From Triparma columacea (Eukaryota; Sar; Bolidophyceae; Parmales; Triparmaceae), in NCBI GenBank assembly GCA_030267965.1, contig BRYA01000310.1:62001-126000 (forward strand): a DNA stretch of 64,000 bases, in the 5' to 3' direction. The notes beneath the pieces are model-generated. The model did not search any database, was not told where the DNA came from, and was given only the letters and a program-made list of their open reading frames with translations. Below are positions 1-10,806 of the stretch, one piece after another (position 1 is the first letter of the stretch; every line of letters starts with the position of its first letter). Position numbers and translations under genes: made by a program.

Positions 1-149
1 AAAGGGGTGAGCAAATTTGAGAGGATGCGGTAGATTAAGTCAAGGTCAAGTCAACCTTTTTTATCTCAGAAATCTTTCTTAATCGGAAATAATCATTAAT
101 CGGATTAATCAAATAAAGAGAATCTTTCACTTCCTCCTTCGTTGAACAC

Positions 150-892
150 ATGGCGGCAACCACTTTACTGTTGTCCTGTCCCCCGCGACTGGTTGCGTCC
201 TGCAATTCGCTTACGCACCACCTTTCAACACTCCCAAGTCAAGAATTCTCAAAGTACCTACAGACCATTGTGAGCGCTGCAATAACTTCCTTAAGTACTG
301 GGTCATCTTGTGGTTCTTTCGACGAAGGTCACGTTCAGGTGGTGAAATATTATCTAAATGCCTCCAAATTATACATCATGGAAGAAGATAGGGAGGATGT
401 TTGGCAAAAACAGGTGAGGTGGTGTACGGTTGTTTTGAGGGGCAAGAGTGTGGCTCCACTTTGTGCTCTGCTGTGTGTGATTGCCCGTGATGGCCGGATT
501 CGCATCATGTACTTTTTTATTGACCATTCCGCGTCTCTCTCTTTCTCGCTCAGCTCGCTTCGGATTTGAAGCTTTATTCTCCACTACCATCCTCGCTGGC
601 TGCCCTTGTGCCCCCTGCCGCTTCATCTTTGATGGCCTCTTTGAAGGCTGACGATTCTTCCAACGGCAGTATTATATCTAAAACTGGTTGGAAACTTTGC
701 TCCTTTGAGAGTTCCCTTGGTGTCAATCTATCTTCGTCTGCCCCTTCTCCTTCCTCTTCCCTCGTGACAGTCACACTTACCAAATCACGAGCGGGGGAGC
801 GCAAGTCCACCAGTTTCGAGACTACGTTGGACAAGTTTATGATTTTGAGGGGTGAGTTAGAGAGGGTTCTCCGAGGGATGGCCCTGGCGTGA
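150..892 (+). CDS. COMM domain-containing protein (COMMD family)
   Basis: Two exons, 150-413 and 554-892, joined in phase 0 by a GTGAGG...CAG intron, giving 200 aa, the usual length for COMMD2/4-type proteins. The C-terminal about 70 residues (from about residue 130) have the COMM pattern: a GWKLCSFESSLG beta strand, a second strand (SLVTVTLTKS), then the helix DKFMILRGELERVL. The N-terminal 120 residues are helical. COMMD proteins form the hetero-decameric part of the Commander complex, which works with Retriever/CCC in endosomal recycling of membrane proteins. I assign the family, not the paralogue. It converges on the AMPK beta gene, with a 121-bp gap between the stop codons. Confidence 0.8.
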
Positions 893-1013
893 GGTTTTCT
901 GGTTTGTATCTTGCGGAGAAAATAGTTGTAATAAGAACAAATCCAATTCTCACGATGTGACATCTTGTCGTTTTACAAATAATCACGCTTTGTCTTTGAA
1001 GTGCTAGCCAACC

Positions 1014-2175
1014 CTAACATGTGCTGTAATAGACGCAAGTCACAAATTTCCCTTGGTGCCTTTGCGTGATACCAAGCACCATCATATTGTCCTTAATTGC
1101 TGTGATTGGGTAAAAGGAGGCGGGGCGGGGCGAAGGGTGAGGAGCGAGGTAAATAAACTATGCTTGGGGGGAGGTAGACTTGGAGGTTTGGAGGACACGA
1201 GGCCAAACTGAGGAAGGGCGCCGCCGAGGTTGGAACTCGCCTGAGCATTCACCATCAAAACTCACCTGTGCAATATAGGTGATTAAGAGCAACATGCTGC
1301 GGCACTGGTAAGCTTGCCGTGTCTGTTAGTTGCGGCGCCTTATTGAGGATGATGTGACGGAGGTGAGGGGGAAGGGGAGGAGGCTACACAAGCGAAGCGA
1401 GTGCGATATCGTGTTAGCTTGCGCTCGCAGGAAAGTGTTGGCGGGCTCGGCTAATGTAGCATCGAGCGATAGGGTTGGGGTCATGTCCATTTTTCATTCG
1501 CCACAACTGCACCACTCCCCCCACCATCGTTCTCACCTCCTTGGTGTACTCGTCAATGTCGGGCATTTTCCTGCTCCACTCGCCTTCTTTCTCCCCACAC
1601 CCACCATCACGCAAAATGTCGACTGAGGAAGATCCTCCCTGGGTTTTCTCCTCAAAGTTGGAGTCACCGTGGAAAGGGACGAAATCAGAAACGTCAATAA
1701 AATTGTTAATTCTGCCTTCGATATCCGCGACTGTGGGTTGGTCCGGAGCGAACCGCCACTCGTCGTCTACTATGAACTTGAAGGCGTGCTTCCCCCTCGC
1801 TAAGTTGTGTATGTAGGTGAAGTCATTTCCAGATCTGTGCATTGGGATTTGCTTTGACCATCCATTAAAGGTACCTGTCACGAAGACGGAACGGCCGCCG
1901 TGCTCCCACCTGAAGACAGTCGGAACGGTGTCATCCGAGGAGAAGGCGCCCTCACCTTCGCTATCACCTCCCCCCTCACTCTCTCCCCCCAGAGAGGGGA
2001 GAGGATTCCCCATGTCCACATCCATTGATACGTCCATGATGTCGTCCCCTGTGGAGCCAACAGTGGAAGCAGAGTCGGCACCAGAGAAGTTGGGAGGGGC
2101 CAAATTGACCGCGGCTGACTTCTGTGCAGAGGAGGGTGGTTTAGCCTGGCTTCCGTCAGAGGGTACATTTCCCAT
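1014..2175 (-). CDS. AMPK/SNF1 kinase beta subunit
   Basis: Three exons on the minus strand: 2175-1537, 1383-1266 and 1099-1014 (phases 0 and 1), 280 aa. The start MGN is an N-myristoylation motif as in animal AMPK beta. Residues about 85-165 are a CBM48 glycogen-binding module, with the two carbohydrate-binding tryptophans (GTFNGW, DDEW) and a serine (HRS) at the position of mammalian beta1 Ser108. The last about 75 residues are the ASC domain that binds alpha and gamma subunits: PDIDEYTKE, then PPPLPPHLRHIILNK, ALNHLYCTAIKDN and MVLGITQRH. The ASC half lies entirely in exons 2 and 3, so the first exon alone would look truncated. The scaffold of the energy-sensing kinase. Divergent from the next gene with 170 bp between starts. 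Confidence 0.93.
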
Positions 2176-2345
2176 CTTTTGTGGGCTGTGAACCTCAGAT
2201 GCTGTAAATTTAAAGGGAGATGGAAGAGATTTCGGTTTTTAGGTAATGATGATTATTCAGGGGAGGGCGATGTTCTTAATTGGACAACAAAAACAACAAT
2301 CTTGATTGAGAAGAAAGGGAGAAAAAAATCCTCTTTACAAACAAC

Positions 2346-2999
2346 ATGGTGCGCCTACTGTTCCTTATGTTGTGTGTCCCCTTTGTTACATTGTCGTTCA
2401 GTCTGACGTCGCCTTCCGTTAACTCCGGCAAGGTTGGTTATTATTCAGGAGGGATTGCTTGTGCCCGAGGTCGCAGGTGGCTTTCTGGAGCTAGAGGCAA
2501 GGAATCATTCCCGGAAGTTGCTCGCGGCAGAATGCGAGGAGTATCATCGACTCGGTGCTATCGGTGCTTCGCGCCCGTTTATAATCTCCTCTCTTCCTCT
2601 GCCTTGTTGGCAGAGAGGGAGGGGGAGGAGGAAGTGGAAGTGGGAGAGAGAGTCCAAGGGATGCCGACGTTTTTGCTCGATGTTAACACGAAGGGTGGCG
2701 CCCTTTTTTACTCCCTTGTTCTTTTCGTAGTGCCACTTTTTGTGTATGTTTACCAGTGCAACACAAGCAGTCTACCACCAGAGGAGATTGGAAGAAATAT
2801 TGGCTTCGTCTTCACGACAGCGGCGACGCTTCTTTGGACCTCAACCTACCTCTTCCGGGTCGCCAACAAGGGCATGACTTACGCTAAGCAGCTCAAGGAT
2901 TATGAAGATGGAGTAATTCAGAGGAGGCTTGAGGAGCTCGATGATGAGGAGCGGGAGGGACTGCTAGAGGAGATCGAGCGAGAAGGCGATCGCTTCTAG
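2346..2999 (+). CDS. Plastid-targeted DUF3007-like membrane protein
   Basis: Single exon, 217 aa. Residues 1-18 are a signal peptide (RLLFLMLCVPFVTLSFS) followed by a basic, Ser/Arg-rich stretch, a layout typical of bipartite plastid targeting in secondary-plastid algae. From about residue 115 the mature part begins TKGGALFYSLVLFVVPLFVY, has a second membrane segment (NIGFVFTTAATLLWTSTYLF), then MTYAKQLKDYEDGVIQRRLEEL and an acidic tail. This two-TM plus KDYEDAV-type helix is what I recall of the DUF3007 family of cyanobacteria and plastids, whose function I do not know. Family assignment is from memory of the motif. Ends just before a G-rich stretch and an assembly gap. Confidence 0.7.
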   Translation: MVRLLFLMLCVPFVTLSFSLTSPSVNSGKVGYYSGGIACARGRRWLSGARGKESFPEVARGRMRGVSSTRCYRCFAPVYNLLSSSALLAEREGEEEVEVGERVQGMPTFLLDVNTKGGALFYSLVLFVVPLFVYVYQCNTSSLPPEEIGRNIGFVFTTAATLLWTSTYLFRVANKGMTYAKQLKDYEDGVIQRRLEELDDEEREGLLEEIEREGDRF

Positions 3000-3492
3000 G
3001 GGGGGGGGAGGGNNNNNNNNNNNNNNNNNNNNNNNNNNNNNNNNNNNNNNAAGGTTGGGAGGGGCCAGGAGGGGGAGGGGGGCAGTGGTGGAAGGGAGGA
3101 AGGGGGCAGAGGGGGGGGCGTGGCGGAAACAACGAAATTTAAAGGGCGCGACAAGCCAAAAAAATAACACGCCCGCTGATTTGCTATTTTTCTGTAGTAG
3201 GGTGCCCATCGGGTGGGATGTATATGAATAAATCGTGAAAGTGTTGAATTGAGAAATCAAGTCCCTCGAGCAACCCTTGACGACCACCATCTTCGAGCGG
3301 AACTGGGCCTTACGGGAGAAAGTCCGCAGACCACATATCTCCTGGAAGAAAAAAGCGAGGACTGACCGGAACAGCTCCCATGCTCAGCTTCAGAGAAAGT
3401 AAGTCTGTCCCCACGAATCAATCATGACTAAGTGAGAGTGAGGCCAATAATTTTTTCATTCCTTTAGGCTATTATATAGTGAGCGATTGATA
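3000..3492. other. Intergenic region with assembly gap (N 3013-3050)
   Basis: A poly-G/GA-rich stretch flanks 38 unresolved bases. The remainder should hold the promoter and 5' leader of the prohibitin gene. Translations across the gap are G/P-rich low complexity on both strands and I see no gene. Confidence 0.8.
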
Positions 3493-4835
3493 ATGGCGAG
3501 TAGATTGAAAGATGCTGCTTCGCAGTTTTCCAAGAGGATGCCGAAGGGTGGTGATGGTGGGCCTGAAATGCCAGGAGGTCCAGCTGCTCTCGCTGCCCTC
3601 CGAGCACTTTTAGCTGCCGGAGCGATTGCTATTGGGGCAGCGAACTGCTTCTACACGGTTGATGCCGGTGAGTTCCCTGGATCTTCGCTTTGTTTGGACT
3701 GACGGGGTAGTGTGGAAGTAAATTTACACTTTCCACGTCCATTGGCCCATCGCTGGCTGACCAATCTTTTATCTTGACGCAGGTCAAAAAGCGGTAGTGT
3801 TTAACAGGTTGACTGGTGTCAAGAAGCAGACATACCCTGAGGGTCTTAACTTCAATATTCCGTGGTTTGAGTATCCTACAGGTGAGAACTTCAGGGGGGG
3901 GTGAATGAAGCCTTGTGATGTGTGATGCGTTCGTATGCAAACTTCGGTACTCGGTGCCCCCTACAAATTTTCTTCTCAGCCCTGAACACTCGGTGCGCCA
4001 ACCCAACATTTTGATCTTACCCCTCTTCCCTCCACCCAACCAGTTATCAACGTGCGCACGAAGGCTGCCAATTTGACCACAAAGTCCGGCACGAACGACC
4101 TTCAGATGGTGACCATCGGGATCCGCGTCCTTCACCGTCCTGATGTTGATCGCCTTCCGTTCATCTACCAGCGCCTAGGCACTGATTATGATGAGCGCAT
4201 CCTTCCCTCAATCATCAATGAGGTCGCAAAGGCTGTGGTGGCCCGCTTCAACGCATCTGACCTCATCACTAAGCGTGATGCCGTCTCCATGCAAATTAGG
4301 AAGGATCTCGAAGACCGTGCCAGGTGAGGGACACACAAACAAAATATTGAAATACAATCATATTATCCGCATGCCTCGAAAAGCATCATCCCAACTCACC
4401 CCTCTCGCCCCAAATTCCCTCCCTTCCCCTCTCTTTCGCAGCAACTTTCACATCCTCTTGGAAGATGTTGCCGTAACCCACCTGACCTTTTCGCCCGAGT
4501 ATTCCAGAGCTGTAGAGTCGAAACAGGTGGCTGAGCAGGACGCTCAGCGAGCCGCCTACATTGTGGTCGGTGCCAAGGCAGAAAAGCAGACCATTATCAC
4601 CAAGGCCAAGGGACAGGCCCAGGCAACAGAGCTAATTGGTAATGCCGTCAAGAAGAATCCTGCCTTCATGAAGCTCCGCAAGATTGATGCAGCAAAAGAA
4701 ATCGCCGAAACTGTCAGTAAGAGTCCAAACAGAATCTACCTCAATGCTGACAGTCTCCTTCTCAACCTCATGGGAGACAAGGTGGATGAAAAAATTGAGG
4801 GCGCCATGGGTAAAGGGGGGAGGGGATGGTGGTAG
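3493..4835 (+). CDS. PHB2: Prohibitin-2 (mitochondrial inner-membrane scaffold)
   Basis: Four exons: 3493-3667, 3783-3881, 4044-4323 and 4442-4835 (phases 1, 1, 2), 315 aa, normal for PHB2. An N-terminal hydrophobic anchor (about residues 31-53, AALAALRALLAAGAIAIGAA) precedes the SPFH/PHB domain: GQKAVVFNRLTGV, YPEGLNFNIPWFEYP, LQMVTIGIRVLHRP, IYQRLGTDYDERILPSI, NEVAKAVVARFNASDLI, then the coiled coil with QVAEQDAQRAAYIV and KAKGQAQATELIG. Prohibitins form rings with PHB1 in the inner mitochondrial membrane and regulate m-AAA protease and cristae. The start is the ATG at 3493. Its 3' flank carries a 50-bp imperfect tandem duplication. Confidence 0.93.
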
Positions 4836-5235
4836 ATTTGTTGAAAAGAAAAGGGGGGAAGTGGGGGGAGGGGAACAAGGGAAGCCGGGGATGAACCGGG
4901 AAAATCTAGGAAGATTAAGGGAGACAAGAACCAATGATGAGATGCCCAGAATCTACGCATGAGATGAAATGTACTTGAAGGAGGAAGATTAAGGAAGACA
5001 ACAACCAATGATGAGATGCCCAGAATCAACGATACCATATCGAGAAATGACCTAGTCCGACTCAGCTCCCAATCAGAAGTGCGCCGCTGCCTGCCATCTC
5101 AAGCACAACAAACGTTGGTTGTTGTCCACTCAATCCTTTTTTCTTTCTTTTTTCATCCAAAATATTGAAACCGATTTAACGGTGTTAACGCCCACAAAAA
5201 GGCTTTTCTACTGGAATCCCTTCAAAGCTTCAAAC
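4836..5235. repeat. Prohibitin 3' flank with 50-bp imperfect direct repeat
   Basis: Copies at about 4908-4957 and 4982-5031 (period 74 bp) share AGGAAGATTAAGG, then CCAATGATGAGATGCCCAG, with a few mismatches. No ORF is supported. The rest is probably 3' UTR plus the promoter/5' leader of the CD36-like gene. Confidence 0.8.
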
Positions 5236-8200
5236 ATGGGTTGCGCTCAGGTGTGTACCCCTTTTGCGCCTTCAGATACCCGTCGTTTGTCGCCTCTTTC
5301 CATTTTTTCGCCAGTTAGACTCCTGAGAGGATCAAAATATGTTGTGATGGGATGCCATCGACGGCCTCCAAGTTTTTTGCTGGGCTTTATTTTTGTGCTT
5401 CTCTTCTTCAGTTGTCTATGAACCCGATGTTATTTTGTTATATATGTGTGTTTGGGCACGAAGGGCTAGTCAACTGAGCGAAATGCTCGTGGGGGTGTCC
5501 TGATTTTGCTGTTTCATGACAAGGATATATCCAGTTCACCGCTGCTTTCAACTGACACCCCCACTCCATCTTTCCTCCGAACTCCCTCCTTCTCACCCAC
5601 CCCCTCCTTCTCACCCACCCCCTTCCTTCGCGATCGTGTCCCTCTCTGGCCTCTTGCTGCATTGCACCCTCAGATATGTGGAGGATGTGTCCTCCTTCTC
5701 GGTATTATCGTTATTGCTGGAGGATTCATCGGTGGAGAGCTTATCACTGAGCTAGTTGACGTTGGATTAAAAGATGCCCAGAAAAACAACGTCTACATCT
5801 GCGATGACTATTCGGTGCTCGATGATGGATATAAGAACTTTCAAAACCTTGAATACTTCACCGATATTGGAACTGATGAGTTCACGCCGGCTTATAGCGT
5901 GAGTATGATTGATGACGGAAATTAACGCACACAAATTAACTAACCCCGTCTACTTCACTCCCTGCCTCGCAGCACTTTTTCCTCTATCACGTAGTAAACC
6001 CCATTGAGTACCTCACTGGGAGTGTTGGAAAGATCGCCGAGATCGGTCCTTTCACGATGTTCACTTTCTCCTCAGGATTCGAGATGGAGGTCAACGACAA
6101 CGTACTTTCCTACAAGAGTGCGTACGCTCATGTCTTCATGGATGGTGATGAAGTACCTGTCACAGGCACGGCGGAAAATGGTGCCGTGGACGTTGAAGCC
6201 CCTACAGGAACATTTGCTAACGGTTCCCCCGATGGAATCAATCGTCAGACTCCCATCGCAAACTTCAACACTGGTTACCTCGGAGCTCTCGGTAGTGCAG
6301 GAACTGAGATCGCTCTTCTCCTCGGTGTCACATGCACTCCAGATCAAATTGCGAACATTGTCGCTCTGAAACCAACATGCTCTGACAAACAGATCAAAAA
6401 GAAGGACCCTAACTGTGCCTGCTGCTTGCCAGACGACCTCATTGGTGCCTTGAACTATGGAGGTTTGGCAAACGAAAAGGTCATATGTGACGGACTGAAG
6501 GATCAACTTGATGCTGGAGCTATCGATACGTTTGTTCAGGCCGCAACCGGTCTGAAAAATGTGACTTTCGCAAGTATGGATGACGCTTCACAAATGACTG
6601 CCAGGGTGAACACTTTCATTGCTGCAGGGGCAGTTGCTGATGCGGATGCTTACCATGCTATGGACAACCACACAAAGGCTCTTTTCACAGCGAAAATGGG
6701 TTTTATCGCCCAAACTAACCTTGCAGCCAGTCAAGGTGTCATGTATGGAACCTGCACTAATATTGCTGGTGCTTGTACGGTTGACTTGACTGGAAGACCT
6801 ACCGATGGGACTGATCTCACTCAGGCTGAATTTAGGACGATCTTCAGGAACTACCTTGCTGTTGGTGGCACTTGGCCCGCCGACAACACCAATGTGGACA
6901 CTACTTCCTGGACTACTACTTCTTGGGATGCCGCCACCGATGCTGTGAGGGATGAATCTATCAAAGTCTTCTCCAGGTACAACGCTGTCAATACTCCACT
7001 CCTAACAGCTGCTGCTGGTAACCAGGCTGCTGCCGACGCTGCCTTTGGAGGTGACGGCTCTACCGAATTGGCTCTTGCCACTAGGATTGCCATTATCAGT
7101 GGAGCTGCTGAAACAGATGCTGACAGTGATGGTATTTTTGTGCCCCAAAATGCCTTTGACGCTGCTGCCATCAGGGCAGGCTATGCCACATTCTCTGGTA
7201 CAACTGAGATCACTCCGACTGCATGGGCTGGTATGACTGAAGATGAGAAGGAGGTTATTGTTGGCAACACCTATTATGGAGCTTTAAGCGTAGGCCTCGC
7301 AGCAATTGGAGGAGAATACTGCAGCTGCCGTGGCAATCCCTTTGACTCCACTATTCCTGTCACTGGATGCTGCCTCGAAAAAGGGCGAATTCCAGCCGCT
7401 ACTGTTGGCAAACCATGGCTATATGACCCTGCTGATGCTTTGGATATGGATGGCTTTTGGTGCAACAACACCGTCACTCTTGATTACACGGGAAAGACCA
7501 GCAACAGCACTCATGCAACTAGTGCGTCTGATGGGAAAACCACCTCCATGGATCATGCCTACTGGTACGCTACCCAGGCTGGAGTTGCTGCCGGAGTGAT
7601 GTCCGATGTTGTAACACCTCCAAGGAGCTGCAATGCCTTTCTTTCTGAGGATTCTTCCTTCGTCAGCCTCGTTAGTATGCTAAATGATATCGATGGTGGC
7701 ATTGCCGTCAAATCAAGTGGTGACGCAGCTCGCACAGATACTGGACTTTTCCAGGCAACTGCCTTCGGCAACCCCAATCTCCACACTGGACTTATTCAAA
7801 CTCATTCTGCCAACGACCACCTTTATGGTTATCCTTCTGCTCTTCTTGGTCTTCTCCTCCCATCAGTCATCTTGGGTTTGCCAGGAAAAGATGATGCTGA
7901 GAAAAAAGCTGCAATGGCCGATATCGCCACCTACACCAAATCGTTTAATGACGTTTGCGGTGTTGCCGCTGGCAAGTGCAACGGAGCTGCTGCCGCAACT
8001 CCCATTTCTTACACTTGTGGCGGTGTAGCTCCGTCCCGTTCAGATATCAGTGAGGCCAACCTCGCATTTGCCGACCATAGCTGCAAAGCTGCCTCATGGA
8101 CGTTTTCTACAGCATTTTTCTGTGCTTCAGTCGAAGCCGGAGTTCATGAAAAGATTAATGCACTTTATGCTATGACCGGATTGAACTTGGGTGGGGCCAC

Positions 8201-10535
8201 ATACAGCCAAGATGATGCCTTGGAATGGTCATCTGAAGATATTAAGACACATATCTATACTGTTGTTTATGGCGGAGCCCAGCTTGCTGGTGCAGATGCT
8301 ACCACTGCTGCTGCCGCGGCTGACGCTGCCACTGCTGACTTGGAAGCCTTTTACGTCAGTACAACGAGGTCGGCTGTTCTTATGGGCATTGCAGGTACAA
8401 CTGGAAAGGCCGGTTTTATCGACCAATCTAACCTTCTAGCCAAGCAGGGGACTATGTATGGAACCTGCGCTAGTCTTGCTGGTGCTTGTACGACTGTCTT
8501 AACTGGAAGACCTACTGATGGATCTGATATCACTGCTGCTGAAATGAGGACCATCTTTAAGGATTATCTAACTGTTTCTTGTGGGGGTACGTGTGTGTGG
8601 CCCAAGGACAACACCAATGCGGACACTACTGTCTGGGATACTACTTCTTGGGATGCCGCAACTGATACCGAGAAGGATGAATCTATCAAAGTCTTCTCCA
8701 GGTACAACGCTGTCAATACTCCAATCCTAACAGCTGCTGCTGGTAACCAGGCTGCTGCCGACGCTGCCTTTGGAGGTGACGGCTCTACCGAATTGCCTCT
8801 TGCCACTAGGATTCTTGTTATCAGTGGAGCTGCTGAAACAGATGCTGACAGTGATAGTATTTTTGTGCCCCAAAATGCCTTTGACGCTGCTGCCATCAGG
8901 TCAGGCTATGCCACTTTCTCTGGTACAACTGAGATCACTCCGACTGCATGGGCTGGTATGACTGAAGATGAGAAGGAGGTTATTGTGAACAGTGTTTACT
9001 TCAATGCCTTCAACGCTGGCTTGGCAGCGATTGGTGGTGCTCCAGCAACCGGCTACCTAGATTACACCAGTGCTGATGACCTTGAAGACGTCGTCGAAGG
9101 TTACGCAGTCTCTCTTGAAACCTTCTATTGCAAATGTGCTGATGGATCCGACGACCACAAGACTACAGGTTGCTGCCTTTCCTCTGGCGGTGGTGGTGGC
9201 ACCGACTTCACTGGTTTTGGCTGTCTGTATGGGCTTCCTGGATGGTTCGAAACGAACATCGCCAACAACGATATGGAGGCAACCATGCAACGCAGTAAGG
9301 TTATTGAAGGTGCCAAAGATGCTACGAAGCAGGAATATTGTCCTATATTGTCCTTAGATGATGCCTCTAAGTTGGGCGAATACGTTGAACACGAGGGTGC
9401 CACTTCTTATGACATCAGCCCCACATACAGTGAGACAGTGCAAGGTGGAAATGGAAAATTCATGGAACCTCAGGGGCTTACGACCGAAGCTGGAGATATT
9501 ACCCTCAGCAAGCCGGGTACCAAAGCAGGCGAAGAACTCAAGCTCTTCGTCAGTCAGGTCTCTCGATCTTTGGAGCTTGGTTACTCGGGTTCCACGGAGC
9601 TCGTGGCGGACTTAGTAACAGCCGAGTTCCGCCCACACGAAAAACTTCTTTGGAGCACACCTGAATCAGAAGATGCTGATGCTGAGAAAAAACTCGAGGG
9701 CAAGACGAGTGCCTTGCACCCTTTGTCTTGGGAGGGTACTGCCAACGTTGCGCCACTTCAAAACGGCCTTCCTGTTTACCTTTCACAGGTCAACTTTTTG
9801 AACGCTGATCCCGACCTACTGGATTCTAGCGTGAATGGAATTGAGATATACCACTGCTTCGATTACCCTGAATCAGTTGCATATCCTGACACTGACGCGC
9901 AGGGTTCTCAGCAAGACGGTGTTGTCATCAGCGGCCCCGCTGTGGTTGATACCACCAAGTGCGATCGAGTCACGACGGAATGGCTAACGGAAAACAAGAA
10001 CGATGTTGATGTTTGGCTGCAAGTTGAGCCCGCAAGTGGTTTCACCATAGCTGGTCACCAGCGCCTCATGGGCAGCATCGCTCCTACCGTCGACTGTGAC
10101 CCCTTGGCTTACGGTACTCATGAAGTCTATCAGGCTTGCCTTCTTGGGTTCTCTGCAACTGGCGACTTGGGAACGTGTCACAGTGAAAAGAGTTTCCTCC
10201 TTGAGATGATGGATGTCGGAGGTGTACAAGCCGGGGTTATGATTCAGGGTGCTGTTGCTGCCAGTGGTAAAACCTACAGTCCTGGCTTCCCCTGCTCTTC
10301 GGCCAATCTCTTCACCCCCGGTTTCAAGGGAGGGGGGCTTGTTCCTGTTTTCTGGTTGGACAAGGCCAGCGAACTGGCACCAAAAAGTCGCCAGGGTCTC
10401 GTTGACCTCGGAAAGGTTATTAGTATTGCCGGATTGATCACTACCGCGGGCATAGCCGCAGGTGTCGCACTTGTCGTCATCGGTGCCCTCTGCGTCGCCA
10501 AGGGTGGAGGAAATAAGGTTGCAGCCAATGCCTAA
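5236..10535 (+). CDS. Giant CD36/SCARB-family membrane protein
   Basis: Three exons: 5236-5250 (MGCAQ only), 5674-5898 and 5973-10535, all phase 0, 1,600 aa. The protein starts with a membrane segment (CVLLLGIIVIAGGFIGGELI) and ends with a second one (ISIAGLITTAGIAAGVALVV) and a short tail, the two-TM hairpin topology of CD36. Family motifs lie at both ends: HFFLYHVVNPIEYL, then KIAEIGPFTMFTF and DNVLSYKSAYAH near residues 80-125; LPVYLSQVNFLNADPDLL and VWLQVEPASGFTIAGHQRL near the C-terminus. CD36 proteins are lipid/scavenger receptors or lysosomal lipid transporters of about 470-520 aa. Here about 1,000 residues are inserted in the ectodomain, including Cys-rich CXCC segments and a module present twice. 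The ligand is unknown. Confidence 0.83.
6690..8990 (+). repeat. Duplicated module inside the CD36-like ectodomain
   Basis: The segment about 6690-7300 is repeated at about 8410-9040, offset 1,725 bp (575 codons). Both copies read QGxMYGTC, then LTGRPTDG, KVFSRYNAVNTP, GNQAAADAAFGGDGSTEL and WAGMTEDEKEVIV. The part 6957-7260 versus 8682-8985 is nearly identical in DNA, including silent positions, while the flanks have diverged. That fits a recent duplication or ongoing gene conversion within the gene. Confidence 0.9.
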
Positions 10536-10806
10536 GAACATGTAACACCTACAGGGATACGCAATAATGGGCATGTGACCACCATATGTCGCACGGCTTT
10601 CGTGTTGTGGGTCTGTTGAGTGAGTGGGGGGGGGGGGGGGAAGGAATATCTTTCATAAAAGAAGAAAAAGGGAAGTTGGGAATGAAGAAAAGGGAAATGA
10701 AAGAAAGGAAATGACAGAGGAAAGAAAAGGAGATGTGAGACGTGGCTTAAGAAGAACACAAGAGATTTCTCCTTAAAAGAATTGATTTATTTGGATGGCG
10801 AGCTTC

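Noticed and set aside
9984..10574. 196-codon minus-strand ORF at the end of the CD36-like gene
   Set aside because: Antisense to the conserved CD36 C-terminus; no motif of its own.
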